From Argopecten irradians (taxonomy: Eukaryota; Mollusca; Bivalvia; Pectinida; Pectinidae), in contig NC_091147.1 of the NCBI RefSeq assembly GCF_041381155.1, positions 16,653,318-16,717,317 on the forward strand: 64,000 nucleotides of DNA. Direction: 5' to 3'. A model generated the notes under the pieces. The model had not been told where the DNA came from, searched no databases, and worked only from the letters and a program-made list of their open reading frames with translations. Both the position numbers and the translations under genes were made by a program. Positions 44,961-56,639 of the stretch are shown piece by piece. Position 1 is the first letter of the stretch. Each line of letters opens with the position of its first letter.

Positions 44961-45447
44961 TATAGACTGGGTGTTTTTAATGTCATTCCTGTTTGTTCAT
45001 ATAGGCCTAGTTTCCCAAGATTCAACATTTTTTTAGTCCACTATATCTGATTCAAATTGTGATTTGTCCATGATCTGTTCATCTGTCCTTCCTTCTGTCT
45101 TTTCTGCCATATTAAAACAATTCTTGTTATAACTATTTCCCAGAAAGTACAAAAGAGGTCTATCTCAAATTTAATATGTAGGTTTGCCTTGGTGACTAGT
45201 TTTGCATATTGTATTCTATTACTGATTGGATAACAAAATGGCCAACTAGCAGCCATTTTGGATTTTGACAATTATCACTATTTTTCAGAAAGTATTGAAG
45301 GTATCTATCTATCTGCTAAAAATTTAAACTTCTTTAACATATATTAGCATCAGGTCATAGATAATAGTTTTTTTATGTCATATTTTGTTTTTAAAAGTTA
45401 CTTGCTATAGCCATCAAATGTATAATTATCATAAGAGTCAATATTAT

Positions 45448-45597
45448 TCTATTATGGCCCTTTCCCTCGGGAACTGTTCTCCTATAGTGTTGTCTGGCGA
45501 GGTATAGTCCCCGAGTCGAAGACAAGGGCACTATACCTCCTATACCTCGCCAGACAACACTATAGGAGAACAGTTCCTGAGGGAAAGGGCAATAATA
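45448..45597. mobile_element. 150-bp near-perfect palindrome
   Basis: Arms of about 57 bp: left ATTATGGCCCTTTCCCTCGG..., right ...GAGGGAAAGGGCAATAAT, joined by a short loop around the ccccgagtcgaagacaaggg core. Foldback element. Confidence 0.7.
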
Positions 45598-45800
45598 GAT
45601 TTAGTACGTCACATGACATTCATTTATATGACGTCATATATTTGGTCGCGAGTTCATTCCCGGGGGACTATACTTTGGTATAGTTCCCGTAGTCAGGTAT
45701 AGTTTCCCGTAGTCAAGAAGGACAGGGAACTGTCGCAAAATAGACCATGGCTGTTATCCAATCGCATTCCTAGTAATTATCATGTGATGTACTAAATATA
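45598..45800. mobile_element. MITE with 'atttagtac.tcacatga' TIRs
   Basis: Left ATTTAGTACGTCACATGACA and right TATCATGTGATGTACTAAAT are inverse. It is adjacent to the preceding palindrome, with which it may form one composite element. Confidence 0.6.
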
Positions 45801-46284
45801 TATAATTCACATCTATAATAAGAACCCTGTCTTAGATTTACCCGAAATAGTTCGTTTTATTTCATCAAATTGTAAAATAACTCATTTTTTTCAACTATAC
45901 TATCATGTTTCAATTTATAAACATCTCATTAATTTTCTTTTCCAATGGATGTGTGGAGTGCATACAGTCTCATTTGAATAATATGTTTCATATAACATTA
46001 TGTATTATATTGTATTGATAGTCTGAGTATAAATCCCATTTGATATAGTTATACATGTAGTTGACCATTTTGCAAACGTAACATGTTATATGGTTAGTTT
46101 TGCACATTACCTATCTGTCTTTTCCTAAGTGAGGGTGTGGGACGAGGGTGCTTTCACAGTATTTAATCATTCTTCAGTGACGCATAACTTAATTTGTACA
46201 TTATTATTATATTATGTAGTTGAATAAACTATAACTAAACTTATTACAAAGTCTTTGTATGTTTGTATAAGTATTAAGCCACTA
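45801..46284. other. Spacer without supported gene
   Basis: AT-rich, no exon recognised. Confidence 0.35.
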
Positions 46285-46434
46285 CATTTGCATATAACAG
46301 AGTAAGCTCCCTTGCGGAAGGTATTTTTTGTTATGTCATTATTTAAGTATAACAGAACGCTTGCAAACATATGACATCTCAATCAATACCTACCCACAAG
46401 TGCATATAACTCTGTAATATGCAAATAGAGAATG
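46285..46434. mobile_element. TGACGTCA-family MITE, short copy
   Basis: Left ATTTGCATATAACAGAGTAA, right ACTCTGTAATATGCAAAT. Inner CRE-like sites are decayed (gttatgtcat, tatgacatctc). Confidence 0.65.
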
Positions 46435-46714
46435 CAACGGTTATAACAAACCTTTGGGGACCACCTGATTCACTTCAAATACACATAGATTGTTATACAC
46501 ATATTACAGATAACTAAAAGGAACCTTGAAACGAAAATTACTATAACATGGAAACATAGACGCATGAATTCACTGTAAGCAAGTTCATTATTAACGTGGT
46601 TTACACTATATTAGCCTTATGCAACCAACTTCTAGAGGTTATAATGGAACAAAGAAGATCAATGAAGATCCTTCTGCGGTGACCTAAAAACATCACAGAT
46701 GTTACAGCTTATTA

Positions 46715-46808
46715 GTTTAACGCCTTATTAAAACCAGGGTCATGTAAGGACATGCAAGGTTTGTTGATGGAGGTAGGCCGGAGTACTCCGAGAAAAACCA
46801 CCGCCCAG
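46715..46808 (-). mobile_element. SINE tail/body fragment (minus strand)
   Basis: Reverse complement of the SINE body: gtttaacgccttattaaaac, gggtcatgtaagg, tggaggtaggccgg, and gagaaaaaccaccg. It abuts the 62-bp array. Confidence 0.6.
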
Positions 46809-46811
46809 TAG

Positions 46812-49155
46812 TCGATTTGGTGGTAAACACACCTTATTAAGATCAAATACAGACATCATGTGGTGACAAGTCGTTGTGGTGGTATACACACCTTATTAAG
46901 ATCAAATACAGACGTTGTCATATGGTAATAAGTCTATATGGTTGTATACAAAGCTTATTAAGATCAAATACTGACGTTATCATGTGGTGGTATAAACATC
47001 AAATACAGACGTTATCATGTGGTGACAAGTCGATTTGGTGGTATATACACCTTATTAACATCAATAGCAGACGTCATGTGATGACAAGTTGATGTGGTGG
47101 AATAAACACCTTATTCAGATCTAATACAGACGTTATCATGTGGTGACAAGTCGATGTGGTGGTATACACGCCTTATACACACCAAATACAGACGTTATCA
47201 TGTGGTGACAATTCGATGTGGTGGTATACACGCCTTATTAAGATCAAAAGCAACGTTGTCATGTGTGACAAGTCGATGTGGTGGTACAAACACCTTATTA
47301 GATCAAATACAGACGTTGTCATGTGGTGACAAGTCGATGTGGTGGTATAAACACCTTATTCAGATCAAATACAGACGTTGTCATGTGGTGACAAGTCGAT
47401 GTGGTGGTATACACGCCTTATACACACCAAATACAGACGTTATCATGTGGTGACAAGTCGATGTGGTGGTATACACGCCTTATTAAGATCAAATACAGAC
47501 GTTATCATGTGGTGACAAGTCGATGTGGTGGTATACACACCTTATTAAGATCAAATACAGACGTTATCATGTGGTGACAAGTCGATGTGGTGGTATACAC
47601 ACCTTATTCAGATCAAATACAGACGTTTCATGTGGTGACAAGTCGATGTGGTGGTATAACACCTTATTCAGATCAAATACAGACGTTATCATGTGGTGAC
47701 AAGTCGATGTGGTGGTATACACCCTTATAACAATAAACGTTTCATGTGACAATCGATGTGGGTATAACACCTTATTCAGATCAAATACAGACGTTTCATG
47801 TGGTGACAATCGATGTGGTGGTATACACCCTTATTAGATCAAATACAGACGTTATCATGTGGTGACAACGATGGGTGTAAACCTTATTAGATCAAAACAG
47901 ACTTGTATCATGTGGTGACACACCGATGTGGTCGGTATACACCCTTATTCAGATCAAATACAGACGTTTATCATGTGGTGACACACCGATGTGGTGGTAT
48001 ACACACCTTATTAAGATCAAATACAGGCGTTATCATGTTGTAACAAGTCGATGTGGGGTATACACACCTAATTAAGATCAAATACAGACGTTATCATGTG
48101 GTGACACGTCGATGTGGTGGTATACACACCTTATTAAGATCAAATACAGACGTTATCATGTTGTAACAAGTCGATATGGAGGTATACACACCTTATTAAG
48201 ATCAAATACAGACGTTATCATGTGGTGACAAGTCGATGTGGTGGTATACACACCTTATTAAGATCAAATACAGACGTTATCATGTGGTGACAAGTCGATG
48301 TGGTGGTATACACACCTTATTAAGATCAAATACAGACGTTGTCATGTTGTAACAAGTCGATGTGGTGGTATACACACCTTATTAAGATCAAATACAGACG
48401 TTGTCATGTGGTGACAAGTCGATGTGGTGGTATACACACCTTATTAAGATCAAATACAGACGTTATCATGTGGTGACAAGTCGATGTGGTGGTATACACA
48501 TCTTATTAAGATCAAATACAGACGTTGTCATCTTGTAACAAGTCGATGTGATGGTATACACATCTTATTAAGATCAAATACTGACGTTATCATGTGGTGA
48601 CAAGTCGATGTGGTGGTATACACGCCTTATACACACCAAACACAGACGTTATCATGTGGTGACAAGTTGATATGGTGGTATACACATCTTATTAAGATCA
48701 AAAACAGACGTTGTCATGTTGTGACAAGTCGATGTGGTGGTATACACACCTTATTAAGATCAAATACAGACGTTATCATGTGGTGACAAGTCGATGTGGT
48801 GGTGTAAACACCTTATTAAGATCAAATACTGACGTAATCATGTGGTGACAAGTCGATGTGGTGGTATACATACCTTATTAAGATCAAATACTGACGTTAT
48901 CATGTGGTGACTAGTCGATGTGGTGGTATACACACCTTATTAAGATCAAATACAGACGTTTTCATGTGGTGACAAGTCGATGTGGTGGTATACACACCTT
49001 ATTAAGATCAAATACAGACGTTGTCATGTGGTGACAAGTCGATGTGGTGGTATACACACCTTATTTAGATCAAATACAGACGTAATCATGCGGGGACAAG
49101 TCGATGCGGTGGTATACACACCAAATACAGACGTTTATGTGGTGACAAATCGACG
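46812..49155 (+). repeat. 62-bp minisatellite
   Basis: About 37 units of TCGATGTGGTGGTATACACA + ccttattaagatcaaataca + gacgttatcatgtggtgaca + ag. Units at 47690-47950 carry many deletions. The best-preserved units are at 48000-49080. Confidence 0.9.
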
Positions 49156-49340
49156 CTAGTGTTATAGTCCCAGATATGTATGGTGTTAGTTTTTCAGTAC
49201 CAAGATATGTATGGTTCTAGTTAGCCCGATAGATGTCTAAGCCAGACATCTATCTGTCATAATGTCTAAGTCTGGTGTCAGGGCCAGAGTCTCTCGGGCT
49301 AGGTTCTAGTGTTATAGTCCCAGATATGTATGGTGTTAGT
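49156..49340 (+). repeat. ~40-bp direct repeats split by a hairpin insertion
   Basis: The motif gttatagtcccagatatgta + tggtgttag recurs two to three times. Between copies lies an 80-bp hairpin insertion, listed separately. Confidence 0.6.
49222..49301. mobile_element. 80-bp hairpin MITE, 9-bp target duplication
   Basis: Ends TAGCCCGA and TCGGGCTA are exact inverses. The flanking direct repeat is GGTTCTAGT (49213-49221 and 49302-49310). Interior inverted motifs are tagatgtctaagccagacat and aatgtctaagtctgg. Confidence 0.65.
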
Positions 49341-49344
49341 GTTC

Positions 49345-49515
49345 TTATACCCAGATATGTCTTGTGCTGGAGTCCCTCAAGGCTCAATACTCAGTCCTCT
49401 TCTTTTTGTGATCTTTCTGAACGATATTACTGATGAGCTTTTAATTGAATGTTCTACATGTCTTTTTGTGGACAATACAGCTATTAAAATTCTCATCTTC
49501 ATGCAGAGAAATTGA
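49345..49515 (+). pseudogene. LINE reverse-transcriptase fragment
   Basis: The frame contains CAGVPQGSILSPLLFVIFLN, the hallmark of RT motif 4/B in non-LTR retrotransposons, then ...STCLFVDNTA, where the catalytic FADD-type motif reads FVDN (second Asp lost). About 57 residues, no flanking RT domain. A dead LINE scrap; clade uncertain (jockey/CR1/RTE-like). Confidence 0.75.
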
Positions 49516-50790
49516 ATATGCTCTTACCAGTAAAAGCGATTAGAAAAGATAAATAGGTAGGAAAAAGCATTGATGAAGATTTAGATTAGATTTTTTGATG
49601 ACATTATCGACATTTGAGTTGACATGCCACATCGTTTTAACACACTATACAGTACAGATAACTTGAAAACAGTTTACAACAACTATATCATTTATTTGTA
49701 TTTGTGAATAAATTCCATAACATTTAACATCTTGCAAGATTTCACATGATTCTAGGATAAATTGAAGTTAATTGATAAGAAGCACTATGTTAAAGTCATT
49801 CATTTGAATAAACTTTGTAGCCTTTCATCCCAGCACGTCACAGCCCCAAAATCAGGTTCGTAGGTCTCATAGTTATTCAAAAGAAGTCATTTAAAGATTT
49901 TAGCCTACTTGGGTCAGATGACTTAAAAATAGGAACTACTTCATATCAATTTCACAAATGTCATCTGATCACACGTATTACTCTTCTTTGTAAAATAAAT
50001 ACAACAGCTATTATATATAAGTTACAAATGTCCACAGAATACCTATAACAATAAACTTTCAATAGAAATAACAACTGAATTATATGGAATGCATTTTATG
50101 CCAAGCTGGTCTCCATAATTAATATTTATTCTATAAAATTAATTGAAAATAAATACTACTTCAATAAAAATAAGTATTGTAGTCATATTCATGAATGACA
50201 TTTTATGTTAAATATAACTTGAACTCTATAAATTCATGTTTTATGAAAAACTCCAAACTGATTCTGTCACCTTAAAGTCATAAAAGATGTTGACTTAATA
50301 AAAACACAATAGCAACTATTTTCAAATGATTAACAAACATCTCAACTAAACATTTCATTTTCTTAAATAAACATAGCTGACTAGCTGCAAATGACACCAA
50401 ATATTCATATATCTTTTTTCATTCTGAAAAAAATATCAACTGTTTCTTAAACTATTAAATTGACAAACACAACTTAATAAATACATACCGACTGTTCATG
50501 ATCAAGTCACATACATGTAAGAACACATCACATATCATTTCATATGAACAAATCATAGTACAAGTTAAATTCAAGCACTAATTATTCTCTCAATTCCATT
50601 TGGAAATCTGAAGATTAGTGATACATATTATATTTCCTTGTTGCTGTGTTTGTCAGCTTCAAGATCTCCTGGATAGGTTAAAAGGTACAGCAAAGTCATC
50701 AGTGTGATGAGATTACACATTTTCCCCATACTGGCCCATGACCAGGAACCAATCTAGGAAGTTCAGAATTCAAGTGTAATCAGTCAGTGC
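49516..50790. other. Spacer / 3' flank of the hAT-like gene
   Basis: AT-rich with no exon recognised. The minus-strand gene's 3' UTR probably occupies the right end. Confidence 0.35.
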
Positions 50791-50795
50791 ATCCT

Positions 50796-52382
50796 CTAGT
50801 TTGGTTCATTGATTGATTGATGGGGTTTAACCACCTTGATGTCCTTGTTACAGTTATAATGGAGCCCAGGACACTCTCTAGTATGGGAAAGTCCTCCTGG
50901 GAACTTCCTGGCAATGGCCATCACATCTATTGGTGTGTCATCTGATCTTGTAGCAGGGTTAAGGTAACTCAACTTGGCGACGACTGTACCCTCAAATGGA
51001 AATTTCTTGACCATCTTGTCGACAACAGTGCAATAGAATTTCCTGACAGACCTTTTAGAATAAAAAGAAAACAATTACCTGGTAGTGTCAAGCTTTTCTT
51101 TGGTAGTTTATCACAAATGAAATTGAAATTTCTTTTAAGTAATTATTATTGATAATAAATTATAACAAACTTCTATCATTGGTATTATCCTCCTAGAAAT
51201 ACATTTAATTCAGATTATTGCAGAATTTGAAATATCCTTGATTAATCATTTAAAAATGTTTTACAAGTTATTTATAATACATAATCATGATTTATACACT
51301 TATATTGTTTAACTTACCCAAAAAATCTATTGATCAAGGATGGGGAAATGCTGTCTTCATTGTCGACTACATATGCCTCAGGCACAATGGTCCAATGTCC
51401 AAAAATTGTTGTGTAAAATAATTAAGAATTATCAATGATTAAAACATAAGGGTGTGACATTCATATAAAAATATAGACTTTATATTAACAAGAACTACAA
51501 TCATACAAATGATCATATACAAATTAAAATATTCTGTCATACTTTTTTTTCTTCAAAATAATTGCTACTTTTCATATACATGTATATTAGAATTATAGTA
51601 ATACACGAAAAGTTGTGTTAAACCGTTTGAGTGGCTCTAGGATGAAAGCCAGAAACAAGTAGTACATTCTCATCTTGGGAGATGATAGTTGAGCATCAGT
51701 TAACCTCTTGATTCGACCAGACTTCGTCACCACATCATGAGAATTGAAGTACCTGTAGCTCCGGAGGGCTGGCCATTGATCTAGCAGGCACTTAACTTCA
51801 CACACTTCTCAAGGCTCAACCAATGGGTAGAACAATTTTCAGTATCTTGGTTGGCATCCCAAAACTTTGTAAATTCTTTGTACTTCTCTTTCCTGCTTGA
51901 GCTTAAAATTTATAAATTGACATATTCCTCAGTTAAATAATTGAATAATTAAGGATCCTTCTGGCCAGCCCTAATATATTGTTCATGGCCCTATATCTAC
52001 CCATACCTGTCAGTGTGTGATAGGTAGGTAGATAATTTATTCTTTTTATGATAAGACATCAAATACCTCATATTATTAGTTTTCTTTCTAAAACTGAAGT
52101 TGTAATAGTATAGAATTTTGGAATCAATTACCTCAAGCAGTATGTATAATTTATATGAACCTGTAATAGAAATGGAAGTAGGTGTCCACCAACAGATCCT
52201 CAATGGGCATAGGCAGGGTCTTGACAGCTGCTAGAATGCACAGGTTGGCCAGGTGGCAGTTACATCCAACATAAAAAACATGTGGTTGTTTTTCTTTGAT
52301 GTGGGTCAACACAAAGTTGTTCGTAACGGAGCAGTTGTTTGAGGCAAAGGAAACAACGTTCTTCCAACAAATATCATGATCT
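50796..52382 (-). pseudogene. hAT-transposase-like (ZNF862/DUF4371-type) gene fragment, intron-bearing
   Basis: Minus-strand exons. 52382-52161 (acceptor TTTGCAG; CHLANLCILAAVKTLP) ends phase 2. 51892-51607 (acceptor AAGCAG; ENCSTHWLSLEKCV, then LLDQWPALRSY and FLAFILEPLKRFNTTFR) enters in phase. Another exon ends at 51318 (YVVDNEDSISPSLINRFFG, donor GTAAGT). 51051-50796 (SVRKFYCTVVDKMV ... stop) enters in phase 2. The order CHLANL, ST.WLSLEKC, QWPAL, FL....FN matches hAT-derived proteins of the DUF4371/ZNF862-like group. The frame shifts between LEKCV and LLDQW near 51790. N-terminal exons and BED finger were not found. It may be a domesticated gene with a consensus error, or a decaying copy. 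Confidence 0.6.
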
Positions 52383-52809
52383 CTGCAAAAAAAAAAAAAA
52401 AAAAAATCAAAATCACACTAGTCTTAACTAAATATGTACTAGCCAGTTAAGCTCAGCAATATTTATTGAATCTATAGGAAATTTATCATTTGAAATGAAA
52501 AATAACATATCTGGATATAAGTTTTTAATTTTTGATAATTCACCGTAATTTCCTGCGAATTGGCCATGGGGTATACAATTTTTTTACATCAGAAGATGCC
52601 TAATGCGACTATCTGCCAATATGGGCTATCTGTGAATACTATTACCAAATTTGAAAAATATGTGGGCTTTATGTTGGAAATAGCTCAAGTTACCCTCTTA
52701 CTATTCTAGAATATTATCTCATTAGCTTATATTTCTTGCATTTAAAACCTATTTCCAAAGAAAAAATATGCTATTGATAGCTTAATTTACATATCTTCGA
52801 ATAAACCTA

Positions 52810-55435
52810 TACCCCTTTTGTATATACTGCTGGTGCTAAACCTGTAGTGTCCATATACCTCTGGTGCTATACCTGTAGTGTCTATATTCCTCTGGTGCAA
52901 AACCTATAGTGTCTATATACCTCTGGTGCTAAACCTGTATATATAATGTTCTGGTGTTAGACCTGATGTGTAAGTATACATCTGGTGCTAAAGCTGTAGT
53001 GTCTATATAACATATACCTGTGGTGCTAGACCTGTGATGTCTATATACCCTTGTTTTAGACCTGTATTAAGCATGGTGTTTGACCTGTAGTGCCTATATA
53101 CCGGTAAGCCTGGTGCTAGATCTGTAGTGTCTATATAACCCTGGTGCTAGAGATGTTGTGTCTATATACCCTGGTGTTAGACCTGTAGTGTCTATATACC
53201 CTGGTGTTTGAGTTGAAGTATCTATACAACCCTGGTGTTAGACCTGTAGTGTCTATATAACCCTGGTGTTAGACCTGTAGTGTCTATATAACCCTGGTGT
53301 TAGACCTGTAGTGTCTATATAACCCTGGTGTTAGACCTGTAGTTTCTATATAACCCTGGTGCTAGAGCTGTAGTGTCTATATAACATATACCTGTGGTGC
53401 TAGACCTGTGATGTCTATATACCCTTGTTTTAGACCTGTAGTAAACCTGGTGCTAGATCTGCAGTGTCTATATAACCCTGGTGCTAGAGATGTTGTGTCT
53501 ATATACCCTGGTGTTAGACCTGTAGTGTCTATATACCCTAGTATTAGACCTGTAGTGTCTATATACCCTGGTGTTAGAGTTGAAGTGTCTATATAACCCT
53601 GATGTTAGACCTGTAGTGCCTATATACCGGTAAGCCTGGTGCTAGATCTGTAGTGTCTATATAACCCTGATGTTAGACCTGTAGTGTCTATATACCCTGG
53701 TGTTAGAGTTGAAGTGTCTATATAACTCTGGTGTTAGAGCTGTAGTGTCTATATACCCTGGTGTTAGGACTGTAGTGTCTATATACCCTGGTGTTAGGGC
53801 TGTAGTGTCTATATACCCTGATGCTAGAGTTGAAGTTTCTATATAACCCTGGTGTTAGACCTGTGGTGTCTATATACCCTGGTGTTAGAGTTGAAGTTTC
53901 TATATAACCCTGGTGTTAGACCTGTAGTGTCTATATACCCTGGTGTTAGAGTTGAAGTATCTATACAACCCTGGTGTTAGACCTGTAGTGTCTATATAAT
54001 TCTGGTGTTAGACCTGTAGTGTCTATATAACCCTGGTGCTAGAGCTGTAGTGTCTATATAACCCTGGTGCTAGAGCTGTAGTGTCTATATACCCCGGTGT
54101 TAGACCTGTATTGTCTATATACCCTGGTGTTAGAGTTGAAGTATCTATACAACCCTGGTGTTAGACCTGTAGTTTCTATATAACCCTGGTGTTAGACCTG
54201 TAGTGTCTATATAACTCTGGTGCTAGAGCTGTAGTGTCTATATACCCCGGTGTTAGACCTGTATTGTCTATATACCCTGGTGTTAGACCTGTAGTGTCTA
54301 TATACCCTGATGCTAGAGTTGAAGTTTCTATATAACCCTGGTGTTAGACCTGTAGTGTCTATATACCCTGGTGTTAGAGTTGAAGTTTCTATATAACTCT
54401 GGTGTTAGACCTGTAGTGTCTATATAACCCTGGTATTAGACCTGTAGTTTCTATATAACCCTGGTGTTAGACCTGTAGTTTCTATATAACCTGGTGTTAG
54501 AGCTGTAGTGTCTATATATCCCAGTGTTAGAGTCGTAGTGTCTATTTACCCTGGTGTTAGGGCTGTAGTGTTTATATAACCCTGGTGTTAGAGCTGTAGT
54601 GTCTATATACCCTGGTGTTAGAGCTGTAGTGTCTATATAACCCTGGTGTTAGGACTGTAGTGTCTATATAACCCTGGTGTTAGAGCTGTAGTGTATATAT
54701 AACCCTGGTGTTAGACCTGTTGTGTCTATATAACCCTGGTGCTAGAGCTGTAGTGTCTATATAACCCTGGTGTTAGAGCTGTAGTGTCTATATAACCCTG
54801 GTGTTAGGACTGTAGTGTCTATATAACCCTGACCCTAGAGCTGTGGTGTCTATATACCCTGGTGTTAGGGCTGTGGTATCTATATACCCTGGTGTTAGAG
54901 CTGTAGTGTCTATATACCCTGGTGTTAGAGCTGAGGTGTCTATATACCCTGGTGTTAGAGCTGTAGTGTCTATATACCCTGGTGTTAGAGCTGTAGTGTC
55001 TATATACCCTGGTGTTAGAGCTGAGGTGTCTATATACCCTGGTGTTAGAGCTGTAGTGTCTATATACCCTGGTGTTAGAGCTGTAGTGTCTATATACCCT
55101 GGTGTTAGAGCTGTAGTGTCTATATAACCCTGGTGTTAGAGCTGTAGTGTCTATATACCCTGGTGTTAGGACTGTAGTGTCTATATAACCCTGGTGTTAG
55201 AGCTGTAGTGTATATATAACCCTGGTGTTAGACCTGTTGTGTCTATATAACCCTGGTGCTAGAGCTGTAGTGTCTATATAACCCTGGTGTTAGAGCTGTA
55301 GTGTCTATATAACCCTGGTGTTAGGACTGTAGTGTCTATATAACCCTGACCCTAGAGCTGTTGTGTCTATATAACCCCGGTGTTAGAGCTGTAGTGTCTA
55401 TATACCCTGGTGTTAGGGCTGTAGTGTCGACATAA
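52810..55435 (+). repeat. 30/31-bp minisatellite
   Basis: About 85 units of GTAGTGTCTATATA(A)CCC + tggtgttagagct. Presence or absence of one A switches units between 31 and 30 bp. A run of 30-bp units at 54843-55127 leaves a false frame of VSIYPGVRAV repeats. Confidence 0.9.
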
Positions 55436-55534
55436 ACATGGTGTTATACATATAGTGGTCTTAAAATGCCTTTGAAGGCAAAGACTTTGAAAAGGGAGGA
55501 AGGAATGCAGTGGGAATGGACTAAGTTGATCCTC

Positions 55535-55640
55535 GTTGACCAGGTAGTTCAGCGGTGGAGCATTATTCGGCTAGTGTTTGAGGGTCCTGGGTTTGAATCC
55601 CTGTTTGGCTGCTACATTTGCTCCTCTCCTGTACTGCATC
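55535..55640 (+). mobile_element. tRNA-derived SINE head
   Basis: A-box-like TAGTTCAGCGGTGGAGC and B-box-like GGGTTTGAATCCC, 41 bp apart, followed by gctcctctcctgtactgc. A different tRNA source from the SINE at 15899. The acceptor-stem pairing of a tRNA gene is absent. Confidence 0.55.
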
Positions 55641-56639
55641 TGGAAAAATATGGATCAGATGACGTTATAAATATAGCCACTGAAGTGTGTATTACTTAAC
55701 TGTTTCAGGTATAAATGACAAAAAAAGTTAAAAAGTGATTGGATGAGTTCTACAAAAAAATCTTTGCTCCACTAGCACATGACAGGGTAAAGCGGTAATG
55801 ATTTAAAGGGTGGTACTGCATATTGTTTCATAAAGCTACATATATGATGTCTTAGAAAGAAAGAATTCATACCATGCTCATGATCAGTTGCTCATGGAGC
55901 CATTTTGTTACTTGTTATCTCATGATCAATATGAATGCATCAAATAATGTACATGTAATATTTATCTGTAACTACACGTGTCACCGAGATTTTCTATCGG
56001 TATATAAGCTTACAATGGTGCAGTGTAAGCTTAAATCTAGCTACGATCCTTCTGTGATCTAGAATACCATAATGACCACTTCACGTAGTTGAAGATGTTA
56101 TTTTATGAAAGTGAATAATGCTGAATATATATTTTGCCTACATTATATCTTCAATGTAGTTCTCTTGATTATTTGTACACATAATCATTATAATTTACGT
56201 TGTATTTTTATGCCTACCTTTAACACAGTTTCACCCATATTGGATCCATGTAATAGTAGTACAGGTACCGATCTTCGGACCAGTCTAAGCACGAGTGCTA
56301 TTGCACTTGAATCAGATGAATTGAATGACATTGTAAAGATGAGGGTTTAGTGGGTTTCTTTTGGTGAACTGATGCCAACATACAATAAGCAAATAGTTGA
56401 CCTGTACATCTATTATTTCCGGATTTCCGAATCTCGGAAAGGGATCTAAACTGTCCCTATAAAATATTAAACTTACACTAATTTATACACAATTGAATGT
56501 ATCCAAAGTAATTAAACACACACACACACTTACAGAACTCTTATTGCATCTGATTCTTGCACAAGAGCAGTAGGGCTGGTGCTTAGACTGGTGTGAAGAT
56601 TGGTACATGTACTTTATATTTTTATACCTCGATAAATTG
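55641..56639. other. Spacer without supported gene
   Basis: Several 60-95 codon frames of ordinary AT-rich composition; none shows domains or splice structure. Confidence 0.35.

Noticed and set aside
46812-49155. CRISPR array or centromeric satellite
   Set aside because: Direct 62-bp units without spacers, and only about 2.3 kb long; an ordinary minisatellite is sufficient.
54843-55127. 94-codon frame of VSIYPGVRAV repeats as a small secreted protein
   Set aside because: Only a stretch where 30-bp units happen to run consecutively; no gene context.
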